Shown: one piece after another, positions 18,169 to 25,989 of the stretch
Layout: each line of letters starts with the position of its first letter
Position numbering within the stretch: the stretch's first letter is position 1
Source of the DNA: Pontibacter oryzae
GTDB taxonomy: Bacteria > Bacteroidota > Bacteroidia > Cytophagales > Hymenobacteraceae
NCBI RefSeq assembly: GCF_003576375.1
Contig: NZ_QWGE01000001.1
Span: 310,001 to 374,000 of the forward strand
Length of the DNA: 64,000 nt
Direction: 5' to 3'
The notes under the pieces: model-generated
Told to the model about the DNA's origin: nothing
Database searches by the model: none
The model's input: only the letters and a program-made list of their open reading frames with translations
Program-made: the position numbers and the translations under genes

Positions 18169-19489
18169 CATCAATAATGAGCTTGATGTAGTACTTGCTT
18201 ATAAGCGCTCTATGCAGCTTTCTGAACGCTTGGGCATGCCATTGGCCAACCAAACTAAATTTGCAACTGCCGTTTCTGAGATTTGTAGAAATGTGGTTGA
18301 GTATGTTGGCAACGGCTCGATACGGTTCGGCCTTAGCACGCATGGGGGCTCTAATTACCTTTTGGCTCAGATTGTTGACCGTGGCCGTGGCATCGGCAAC
18401 CTCGAAGATATTTTAGCTAACCGCAACTATGACCGCAGCGGGCGCGGCTCAGGCATCCTAAACTCAAAAAAGCTTGTTGAGAACTTTGAGATTGAAAGTT
18501 CTTTTGAAAAAGGGACGGAGGTAAAACTCTACAAAAGATTACCGAATCATGTTCCGGGCATTACCAAATCAATGCTAGAGAGCTGGGTGAATGAGTTTGA
18601 TCAGGAATCAGACATTTCGCCTTATGCCGAAATAAAGAAGCAAAACATGCAGTTGCTCGAGTTATTGGAGCAACTGCGGATGCGCAACCTAGAGGCAGAG
18701 CAGCAACTCAAGGAAATCCAACGGCTTAACAGGCAATTGCAGCAATCTAACCAGGAAATCAACCTCCTGCTGGAAGAGCGCGAAAAGAAAAACGAACTGT
18801 TGCAAAACGTTAACCAAAACCTGGATGCGTTTGCGCATACGGTCTCGCATGACTTGCGTGCGCCCCTGCAAAACATTAATGGCTTAACCTCTGCGCTGGA
18901 AGCATGCCTGGAGTCGGAGCACTTGGCAGAGGCGCAGCACATGCTCCCGTTGCTGCGCCAGCAAACGCATAAAATGGACCGCCTTATAACTGGCATACTT
19001 GCCTACTCATTGGCAGGGCACCATAATATCCAAAAGAAGGTGGTAGACATGGCTCCTCTTCTGCATCAGGTTATCACTTCCATAAATGTGCCGGCTAGCT
19101 TTGTGGTTAGAGTACCTCAGGAGTTACCTGTGCTTTACACCCAGGAAATCTATCTTTACCAGGTTTTCAGCAACCTTTTGAGTAATGCCATTAAGTATCA
19201 CGATCAGCCAGAAAGCGGCCAGATTCAGATATTTTATGAGCAAGGCCGGGAAAAGTTAATATTTTCGGTGATGGATAATGGACCTGGCGTTGCGCCGGAA
19301 ATGCAGCCCCAGATTTTTAGCATGTACGAATCAGGCAACTCCTTTAGCCGGGCCGACAGTACTGGACTTGGGCTATCAATCGTAAAGAAAATTGTAGAGG
19401 AAAAGGGCGGCAAAGTATGGCTTGAATCCAAAGGCCGGGGTAGCCGCTTTTGCTTTACCTGGCCTGCCTCTGAACTCGTAAAGGAATAA
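18143..19489 (+). CDS. RsbT-like ATPase fused to a sensor histidine kinase (stressosome output)
   Basis: A 448-aa protein carrying two GHKL ATPase domains. Residues about 1-135 are RsbT-like: AVSEICRNVVEYVGNGS, G1 DRGRGIGN and G2 GRGSGILNSKKLVENF, with NQTKFATA closely matching RsbT's NQTKLITA. A linker and coiled coil (about 160-225) follow. Then comes a histidine kinase core with His236 in HTVSHDLRAPLQNI, N-box NLLSNAIKY, G1 DNGPGVAP and G2 STGLGLSIVKKIV. There is no membrane segment. The RsbT-like part probably binds the stressosome as RsbT does, coupling release to phosphotransfer. The start overlaps the previous gene by 26 bp, and the stop lies inside a hairpin shared with the convergent response regulator, its most likely partner. 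Confidence 0.85.
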   Translation: MHRSIIKININNELDVVLAYKRSMQLSERLGMPLANQTKFATAVSEICRNVVEYVGNGSIRFGLSTHGGSNYLLAQIVDRGRGIGNLEDILANRNYDRSGRGSGILNSKKLVENFEIESSFEKGTEVKLYKRLPNHVPGITKSMLESWVNEFDQESDISPYAEIKKQNMQLLELLEQLRMRNLEAEQQLKEIQRLNRQLQQSNQEINLLLEEREKKNELLQNVNQNLDAFAHTVSHDLRAPLQNINGLTSALEACLESEHLAEAQHMLPLLRQQTHKMDRLITGILAYSLAGHHNIQKKVVDMAPLLHQVITSINVPASFVVRVPQELPVLYTQEIYLYQVFSNLLSNAIKYHDQPESGQIQIFYEQGREKLIFSVMDNGPGVAPEMQPQIFSMYESGNSFSRADSTGLGLSIVKKIVEEKGGKVWLESKGRGSRFCFTWPASELVKE

Positions 19490-19550
19490 ATAGCATAAAG
19501 CAAAAGCGGCGCTGCAGATATTGCAGCGCCGCTTTTGCTTTATGCTATTT
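19488..19550. terminator. Bidirectional terminator containing both stop codons
   Basis: Stem 19488-19516 pairs perfectly with 19522-19550 (29 bp) around a 5-nt loop. It overlaps the last bases of the kinase stop (19487-19489) and contains the whole response-regulator stop (19545-19547), so the two convergent genes share one compact 3' element. Confidence 0.85.
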
Positions 19551-19997
19551 ACTAAAAAACTCTGCTAGAATTTCTCGGATATCATACTTCGTAAGCGCTT
19601 TGGAATAATGCTTGCGTACCTTGCTGTAGTGCTTTAGCCGTTCCAGGTCATAAAAGCTGGCCGATGACGTCAGCATTAAGATAATTACAGGGTCGGCTGC
19701 ATCCATGTTGTGCTTCTGGTACTCATCCAAAAACGAGAAGCCATCCATAACAGGCATCTTTATATCCAACAGGATAAGATCGGGCCTGGCAAAGGCTGGG
19801 TCTGGCTCTGGGCCATATGCTTTGCTCATGTACTCCATTGCCTCCTTGCCGTTTTTTAGGACCTTATACTCTTTAGCCACCTGCATCTCGCGCATCAAGC
19901 GCTCATTCAGGTAGTTTGTAGTATCATCGTCATCAACCAGTAACACTAAGTCCAACGGAAAATTATAAGGGGTAGTTAATGAGTTCATATTTGCCAT
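19545..19997 (-). CDS. Single-domain response regulator (CheY-like receiver)
   Basis: A 150-aa receiver domain with no output domain. The acidic pocket LLVDDDDTTNYL, phosphoacceptor Asp78 in LILLDIKMPVMDG, conserved LTSS (Ser/Thr) and Lys in HYSKALTKYD are present. Such regulators act by protein contact or as phosphorelay intermediates. Convergence with the stressosome-linked histidine kinase across a shared terminator makes that kinase its probable partner, but separate transcription units leave this as inference. The second ATG (residue 4) is an equally possible start. Confidence 0.92.
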   Translation of the reverse strand: MANMNSLTTPYNFPLDLVLLVDDDDTTNYLNERLMREMQVAKEYKVLKNGKEAMEYMSKAYGPEPDPAFARPDLILLDIKMPVMDGFSFLDEYQKHNMDAADPVIILMLTSSASFYDLERLKHYSKVRKHYSKALTKYDIREILAEFFSK

Positions 19998-20369
19998 TCT
20001 ACTTCACATGCTACAGGCAAACTCACCCACAGCAACAGCTGACTTCCTATCTTTTGTTTAACATTGCAAATATCGTTATAAGGAATGCCAAAACAAACTA
20101 TCAATGCTTAATGTGCTTTATTATGAGCATTTAATGTCAAAATATCAGCGGTGGGCTCAAGAAGTTAACACTAGGGTAATATTGCACTGGCTAAACTAAG
20201 CCTGCCAGTACTTCATGAGGCACTAGTATAGCATCCCACTTCTCTATCATGCTTTTACTGTTCATACGTTGCCGTGCAAGCGGGGCAACGTATAAATCCT
20301 TTTACCTGTAATCGCAGTATTAAGTCTGTAGCGCCACTATGGCCAAAACCTTAACAAAGCTTGTAAACT
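19998..20369. other. Intergenic region
   Basis: The 372-bp divergent spacer between the response regulator and the small coiled-coil gene presumably carries both promoters. No clear -7 element, repeat or RNA gene is visible. Confidence 0.4.
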
Positions 20370-20666
20370 ATGGATTCATACCCTCTAAAGCCAGAACACA
20401 TGCGGGCTCCGGACCACCTTACCAAAGGCGAAGTGCAGAAGAGCCTGGATGAGTTGGATAGCAAAATCAAAACGTTAAAAGCGCGCGTAAACGCAACCAC
20501 AGCTGACTCTAACAACACGTACCAGGAACACATTGCCGGCCTGGAGCGAAAAAAGGAGCTGATCCTCCAGAAGATGGGCGACCCAAGTAACGAGCAGCAG
20601 CATTGGAACGACCTTCATAGCAACATCAACGACTTGCATAAAGATGCAGACAATATGATCAGGTAA
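20370..20666 (+). CDS. Small hydrophilic coiled-coil protein of unknown function
   Basis: A 98-aa soluble protein, highly charged and predicted all-helical, with a heptad-like stretch at about 20-70 (EVQKSLDELDSKIKTLKARV). No family recognised. Small helical proteins of this type are often stress-induced, but nothing here proves it. It is monocistronic and shares a hairpin with the convergent aldehyde dehydrogenase. Confidence 0.6.
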   Translation: MDSYPLKPEHMRAPDHLTKGEVQKSLDELDSKIKTLKARVNATTADSNNTYQEHIAGLERKKELILQKMGDPSNEQQHWNDLHSNINDLHKDADNMIR

Positions 20667-20707
20667 AAGAAAGCCCCGACAGTTTAAACTGCCGGGGCTT
20701 TCTTTTA
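20664..20707. terminator. Bidirectional hairpin terminator
   Basis: The near-perfect 44-bp palindrome 20664-20685 / 20686-20707 has a single mismatch and a GC core with A and T runs. It overlaps the stop region of the plus-strand gene and lies 20 bp from the dehydrogenase stop. Confidence 0.85.
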
Positions 20708-20726
20708 TGCTTTATACTTACTAATC

Positions 20727-22400
20727 TTAGCCAAGAGCCGGCTCACGGAAGCCTACCCAAGTAAAGCGCTTAATCACAAACTCAGGGTTAGTGAAAGAGG
20801 CATTACCTGCCGGGTTGCCGCCAGTAACGTGGAAATCGGAGAAGCCAGCATTCTGGTTTACATAGATATTTCCGGTGAGGTTAAAGCTAACAGGCGTTCC
20901 GGCCAGGCTCATCTCATCCATAATCATCTCCTTTATGCCGGAGTCTGTGGTATAGGCACCGCAGGATATTGCACCGTGGCTCATTGCCATTTCCTTCGCT
21001 ATCGCTACTGATTGTGCCGTGTCGTTGGTTTTGATGATCAGAACCACTGGGCCAAACAACTCACGGCTATAGCTTTCTTTTTCAGAGGCATCCACCTCAT
21101 AAATAACAGGCGTACAGGTGCGGGCGTTTGAGAACATTGGGTTCTCAAAATCGCAGGTGCTTAGCACCTGGCGGCCTACCACCGACTCAGCGCTTTTAAC
21201 CCGCGCGGCAGTGGCCGGGTTCTGTATGGCCCCCAGGATGTGTGGGGCAGCCTTTGGGTTGTTTACAAGAGCAGTAACAGCGCCTGCAATTTTCTCTACT
21301 ACTTCCTGGTAAGGCACTGTTTCGCCACCAACTTTAACGCCAGTTTCCGGTACGTAAAAGTTCTGAGGGGCAGTACACATTTGCCCGGAGTAAAGCGTAA
21401 CGGAAAAGGCCAGGTTCTGCACAACCTTATCCAGGTCGTCCATGGAGTCAAGTATGATGGAATTTACCCCGGTTTTCTCTGTAAAGGTAACTTTGCCCGG
21501 AAGGCTTTCAATGTAGTTCCCAAATTCGGTGCCTCCGGTATAGTCAATCAGTTTTATCTTTGGGTTTTCCGCCAGATCTTTCGTGATCAAATGGTCATTT
21601 GCATCAACACCTAGTTGGCAAATGTTAGGGTCCAACCCATTTTCCTGGAGCACCTTCTGTACCTCAGCTACCACAATGGCTATCGGGAGTACCGCTTTCG
21701 GATGTGGCTTAACAATAACCGGGTTACCGGTAACAAGGCTGGCAAACATGCCCGGCACCGTATTCCAGGTCGGGAAGGTAGAGCAACCAATTACCAGCGC
21801 AACGCCTTTTGGCACGGCGCGCCAGCTTTTATTCAGCTTCAGGTTATACTTGCCCATAGGTTTTTCCCACTCCGTGCTCTCCGGGAAGCGGGTCTGCTCT
21901 TCGTAACCGGCAGCAACTGCCTCCAAAGCACGATCTGCGGCGTGCGGCCCCGATGCCTGGAACGACATCATGTATGCCTGCCCAGTAGTGTGCATGGTGG
22001 CATAGGCGATGTCGAAGAAACGCTGCTTCATATTCTCCAAAGCTTCCACTAAAAGAACTGCGCGTTCGGCGGGCTTTACTTTTCGCCACTGGTGGTATGC
22101 TTCCTCGGCACGGCTAACTAGAGTTTCCGGCGAAAAAAACGGATACGTAATGCCCAGTGGCTGCTGCTCATACGGCGATTCCTCCTGCCCTACCCAGGCT
22201 TCCGGGTTTTGCTGCAACAGCTCAGTAAACTTATTATTCAGTTGATTCTTGTAGTTCGTGCGGCCTTCTTTATCAGCGTTCTCGCCGTATACTTCCGGCG
22301 ATGGGTTTTCAGGGTAGCGTGCATAAAACGTACGCTCATGCAGGGCCTGAACCGCCTCTTTTAATGTGTCTTGATGCTTGTCCACCAAATTTAAGTTCAT
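20727..22400 (-). CDS. paaN: PaaN-type aldehyde dehydrogenase (phenylacetic acid degradation)
   Basis: A 557-aa NAD(P)-dependent aldehyde dehydrogenase with the features of the stand-alone PaaN family: a long N-terminal extension, the Rossmann segment GVALVIGCSTFPTWN, KPHPKAVLP, the Glu of FTEKTGVNS, and the catalytic Cys in SGQMCTAPQNFYVP. In phenylacetate breakdown such enzymes oxidise the ring-opened semialdehyde. No paaABCDE, paaG or paaZ gene is near, so it may act on an aromatic-derived or other CoA-aldehyde from a pathway encoded elsewhere. It is a single gene. The family name is fairly certain, the substrate less so. Confidence 0.8.
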   Translation of the reverse strand: MNLNLVDKHQDTLKEAVQALHERTFYARYPENPSPEVYGENADKEGRTNYKNQLNNKFTELLQQNPEAWVGQEESPYEQQPLGITYPFFSPETLVSRAEEAYHQWRKVKPAERAVLLVEALENMKQRFFDIAYATMHTTGQAYMMSFQASGPHAADRALEAVAAGYEEQTRFPESTEWEKPMGKYNLKLNKSWRAVPKGVALVIGCSTFPTWNTVPGMFASLVTGNPVIVKPHPKAVLPIAIVVAEVQKVLQENGLDPNICQLGVDANDHLITKDLAENPKIKLIDYTGGTEFGNYIESLPGKVTFTEKTGVNSIILDSMDDLDKVVQNLAFSVTLYSGQMCTAPQNFYVPETGVKVGGETVPYQEVVEKIAGAVTALVNNPKAAPHILGAIQNPATAARVKSAESVVGRQVLSTCDFENPMFSNARTCTPVIYEVDASEKESYSRELFGPVVLIIKTNDTAQSVAIAKEMAMSHGAISCGAYTTDSGIKEMIMDEMSLAGTPVSFNLTGNIYVNQNAGFSDFHVTGGNPAGNASFTNPEFVIKRFTWVGFREPALG

Positions 22401-22522
22401 AGTTGTTTTGATTATATCTTGGTATGGATTAGAAACATAGTATCTGATGCGTCAGATGAAGGAAAGATACGGAAAAAAAATGTAAGGCGGCAGTAGGCTC
22501 TGATTTCATCAGCTATTTTTTG

Positions 22523-22530
22523 TACTTTTG
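22523..22530 (+). promoter_or_regulatory. Putative -7 element of the S8 protease gene
   Basis: TACTTTTG at 22523-22530 matches TANNTTTG, 64 bp before the ATG. No TTG is found at the expected -33 distance, so support is partial. Confidence 0.4.
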
Positions 22531-22594
22531 AAGTATCTTTCTCAGTGATAAACTGATCAGAAAATAATATAATTTCAGCCTATATATCGAGCAG

Positions 22595-25500
22595 ATGTTT
22601 ACCCTTTCGTCGCTGCTTTTACGCAGTATTTATACTTTGTTGGCTTGCCTAGTAAGCCTGCCACTGCTTTATGCGCAGCGCCCTATGGTAGAAGCGGGCA
22701 GCCGCACCATACCTTACAAAGTGGTCTATAAACTAAAGCCGCTGCAATTGCAGCTTGCCCGATCAGGCAAAGGCGCATCCATGAGCCAGGCCCTGCAGCA
22801 AATTGGAGCAAAAAAGGTAGCACAGAAGTTTCCGGAAGTGGCTGCTGCGCAGTCTCTTGCTGCCGCCCGCCTGGCTACGCCTGCCGTGGATCTCTCACTG
22901 ATTTATGAACTGGAGTATACCCCAGGCTATACGTATGAGCAGGTCCGAACCTTGTTGCTGAATACTGGCCAGGTTGCCTACGTGGAGCCGCTTTACATTA
23001 GGGAACCGCTCCACCAGCCTAATGATCCCGCCTCTGACTCAACCAAGACAACCCAATATTACCTGAAGCAGATAAAGGCATATGCAGGTTGGGCCGTTGA
23101 GAAGGGAGACACCAATACCGTAATCGGGGTTTTGGACACAGGTTTCAGGTTGACCCACCAAGATCTTAAAACTAAGGTGAAGCATAACTACGCCGACCCA
23201 ATAGATGGCATTGATAACGACGGGGATGGTTACATCGACAATTTCAGCGGATGGGATTTTGCTGATAAGGACAATAACGTAACAGATGATACTCCCTGGA
23301 AGGGACATGGCACTGCGGTGGCTGGCGTTGCCGCGGCAGCCACAAACAATGGTTTGGGCATAGCCGGAACAGGGTACAACAGTAAGTTCTTGCCGCTTAA
23401 AGTTTTCTCGTCTTACGCCAACGGCGCTTTTGGGGGCTACGAGGCAATCGTGTATGCGGCTAACAAAGGCTGCAAGGTAATAAACCTTTCCTGGGGCGGC
23501 TCGGACTATTCTCAGTTTGAGCAGGACGTTATTAACTATGCGGTGCTTGTAAAAGATGCCCTGATCATAGCCTCTGGCGGCAACACAAATGCTTTTATAA
23601 ATATCTACCCTGCCTCCTACGATAACGTGCTTTCTGTGGGTGGAGCAAATAACCAGGACGTAAAGTATAAGGACCATACGTACAACTACAAAATCGACCT
23701 GATTTCTCCGAGCTCTGGCATTTATTCAACTTCGGTTAGCAGCGATTCACGGTATGGCTATGTAGGCGGTACATCTTTTGCCGCCCCTACAGTAGCTGGC
23801 GGTGCGGCTTTAGTTCGCAAACGCTACCCAGAACTTAGCGCCGTGCAAGTGGCCGAGCGCTTGCGTGCAAGCACTGACCCTATCTATCAATTGGAAGGCA
23901 ACCAGCCTTACCTGGAGATGCTTGGCACTGGCAGGTTCAATCTGAAGAAAGCACTTAAAAGTGAAAGCTTAAAATCGGTGCGCTGCGTGGCATTTACACC
24001 GCGCCCAAGGCAACAAATGGGGGCCGGCGAGAATGTGCTGATTGATGCCGCCTTTACCAATTACCTCACCCCTACTCAGAATCTCAAAGTTAGCCTGACA
24101 GCTTTATCGCCGTACGTAACTATAGAGCAGGCAAACCTGAACCCAGGTGCTGTAGCAACTATGGGTAGCTTTACCACCGGCGATCATCCTTTTATAATCA
24201 AAGTTGCCGAAAACGCTCCTACAAACTTAACTGTGTACTTGCGTGTGGGATTTAGTGACGGTAACTACTCAGATTTCCAGCATTTCGAATTAATCGTTAA
24301 CCCGGATTACGTTACCCTTACCGCCAACAACCTGCACCTTACATTGAACAGTTACGGGAACATAGGCTACAATGGCTTAAATTTTAAGCAGGGCGTTGGG
24401 GCAAGCTATAAAGAAAGTGCCTCCCTCCTGTTTGAAGGCGGATTGATGCTTGCCACTGAAGATGGCTTTGTTGCCGATAATCTCCACAATGACTCCTGGA
24501 AAAACGATAGTGATTTTAAAAACCTGAGCCTTATAAAGCTGGCTTATGACACACCCCTAGCCGACCAGGAAGTGCGCACACTTATGCAAACCAACCTGGA
24601 AGGCCACCCAACTATAGACATTAAAACTATTGGCTATGCCTGGGCTACCAAACCGGACCAGGATTATGTCATCGTTGAATACCAACTGACAAACCGTTCC
24701 GAAAAGATGATACAAGAGTTGCACGCCGGCCTGTATGCCGATTGGGACATTGGAAGCTACACACAAAACATGGCTGGCTGGAATGATGACCTGCAATTAG
24801 GTTACGTGTACAACTCTGCAAAACCACTTCCTTTTGCAGGTTTAAAACTGCTAACACCCGAAGAAAAGATTATCTACCATGCCTCCGACAATATCAATGG
24901 AAATGACTCTACTGTGGCCATTGATGACGGCTTTAGCAACGAAGAAAAGTATAAGATTATCTCAAATGGTAAGAGCCGCTTGCGCGCTGGTGGTGAGACT
25001 GGCAATAGCGTATCGCATGTTTTAGGTGGCACGGCCTTAAACCTTGCCCCGGGCGAAACAAAAGTAATCGCCTTTGCCGTACTTGCCGGTGACGACCTGT
25101 CGAGCTTGCAAGCGCATGCGTTAGCAGCGCAGCAGAAGTATAAAAGTATCAAAACCGGGCCGGCTCCCGTGGCTACTAACTATGAAATTTGCCCTTACAG
25201 CCCGGTAGTGATTGCACCGACCGGTGGCAGCAAATTTAATTTTTATGCTGATGCGTCAGCTAATGAGCTCTTGGCTTCAGGCGCCAGCTTTACCATTCCA
25301 TCTGCCCAGCAGAGCCGCACTATTTACGTGATAAATGCTGATTCGCTGTTCAAAAGCGAATCTGTACCGATGCAGGTTAATGTAGTGCCTTTCCCTAAAG
25401 CATCATTTGCCCAACTCCCGATGGATCTGCAAACCGGCGAAGAGCTTTCATTGACAGATGAAAGTGAAAATGCAGTATCCTGGAAATGGCGTTTTGGAGA

Positions 25501-25885
25501 TGGGGACAGCGCACAAGTGCAGCATCCAACGCATACTTATAAAAAACCCGGAACGTACGAGGTAGAGCTAATGGTTACGAACAAGCTCAGTTGCACGGTA
25601 AGCTCCTACAGCCGAACAATCCATGTGTATGACACTGAACCTACCCTGTACCCTAACCCAACCTCGGGCAGCTTAACACTTACGCTTACCAGCCCGTTAT
25701 CGCTGGATGCTATGCCAGAACTGCAGTTCACAGATGTATCAGGTAAGGCGGTGCCCGTTGTAAGCACAGGTTCTGATGAAACGCACTTCTACTATGACCT
25801 GAGCCACTTAAAGGCAGGCATATACATTGCGCGCACTTTGTATCAGGATAAAGTATACGTTGAGCGCATTCTGATAGGTAAGTAA
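22595..25885 (+). CDS. Secreted subtilisin-like (S8) protease with PKD domain and T9SS sorting tail
   Basis: A 1096-aa exported serine protease. After a signal peptide (about 1-27, ending LLYAQ) and a pro-region, the peptidase S8 domain shows the triad Asp181 (GVLDTGFRLTHQDL), His238 (KGHGTAVAGV) and Ser394 (GGTSFAAPTVAGG). A large middle region (about 460-850) is beta-rich and unassigned. A PKD domain lies at about 930-1010 (WKWRFGDGDS ... HTYKKPGTYEVELMV). The last 75 residues form a type IX secretion C-terminal domain beginning LYPNPTSGSLTLTL and ending with AGIYIARTLYQ and a short basic end. It is therefore expected to cross the outer membrane by T9SS and be attached or released at the surface, where it degrades protein. 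It is monocistronic and convergent with aconitase across a perfect hairpin. Confidence 0.92.
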   Translation: MFTLSSLLLRSIYTLLACLVSLPLLYAQRPMVEAGSRTIPYKVVYKLKPLQLQLARSGKGASMSQALQQIGAKKVAQKFPEVAAAQSLAAARLATPAVDLSLIYELEYTPGYTYEQVRTLLLNTGQVAYVEPLYIREPLHQPNDPASDSTKTTQYYLKQIKAYAGWAVEKGDTNTVIGVLDTGFRLTHQDLKTKVKHNYADPIDGIDNDGDGYIDNFSGWDFADKDNNVTDDTPWKGHGTAVAGVAAAATNNGLGIAGTGYNSKFLPLKVFSSYANGAFGGYEAIVYAANKGCKVINLSWGGSDYSQFEQDVINYAVLVKDALIIASGGNTNAFINIYPASYDNVLSVGGANNQDVKYKDHTYNYKIDLISPSSGIYSTSVSSDSRYGYVGGTSFAAPTVAGGAALVRKRYPELSAVQVAERLRASTDPIYQLEGNQPYLEMLGTGRFNLKKALKSESLKSVRCVAFTPRPRQQMGAGENVLIDAAFTNYLTPTQNLKVSLTALSPYVTIEQANLNPGAVATMGSFTTGDHPFIIKVAENAPTNLTVYLRVGFSDGNYSDFQHFELIVNPDYVTLTANNLHLTLNSYGNIGYNGLNFKQGVGASYKESASLLFEGGLMLATEDGFVADNLHNDSWKNDSDFKNLSLIKLAYDTPLADQEVRTLMQTNLEGHPTIDIKTIGYAWATKPDQDYVIVEYQLTNRSEKMIQELHAGLYADWDIGSYTQNMAGWNDDLQLGYVYNSAKPLPFAGLKLLTPEEKIIYHASDNINGNDSTVAIDDGFSNEEKYKIISNGKSRLRAGGETGNSVSHVLGGTALNLAPGETKVIAFAVLAGDDLSSLQAHALAAQQKYKSIKTGPAPVATNYEICPYSPVVIAPTGGSKFNFYADASANELLASGASFTIPSAQQSRTIYVINADSLFKSESVPMQVNVVPFPKASFAQLPMDLQTGEELSLTDESENAVSWKWRFGDGDSAQVQHPTHTYKKPGTYEVELMVTNKLSCTVSSYSRTIHVYDTEPTLYPNPTSGSLTLTLTSPLSLDAMPELQFTDVSGKAVPVVSTGSDETHFYYDLSHLKAGIYIARTLYQDKVYVERILIGK

Positions 25886-25917
25886 AAAGTATATCCTTTC
25901 AGGAAACTCACTAAGAG

Positions 25918-25979
25918 TAACATACAATAAGCAGAAAGGCCTCTCCATACGGAGAGGCCTTTCTGCTTATTGTATGTTA
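25918..25979. terminator. Bidirectional hairpin terminator
   Basis: A 29-bp perfect stem, 25918-25946 with 25951-25979, around the loop ATAC, between the convergent protease and aconitase genes. Confidence 0.9.
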
Positions 25980-25989
25980 CAGCTTGCGG

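Noticed and set aside
23039-23677. A 212-codon minus-strand frame
   Set aside because: It is antisense to the catalytic domain of the S8 protease and has no recognisable domain or upstream signal.
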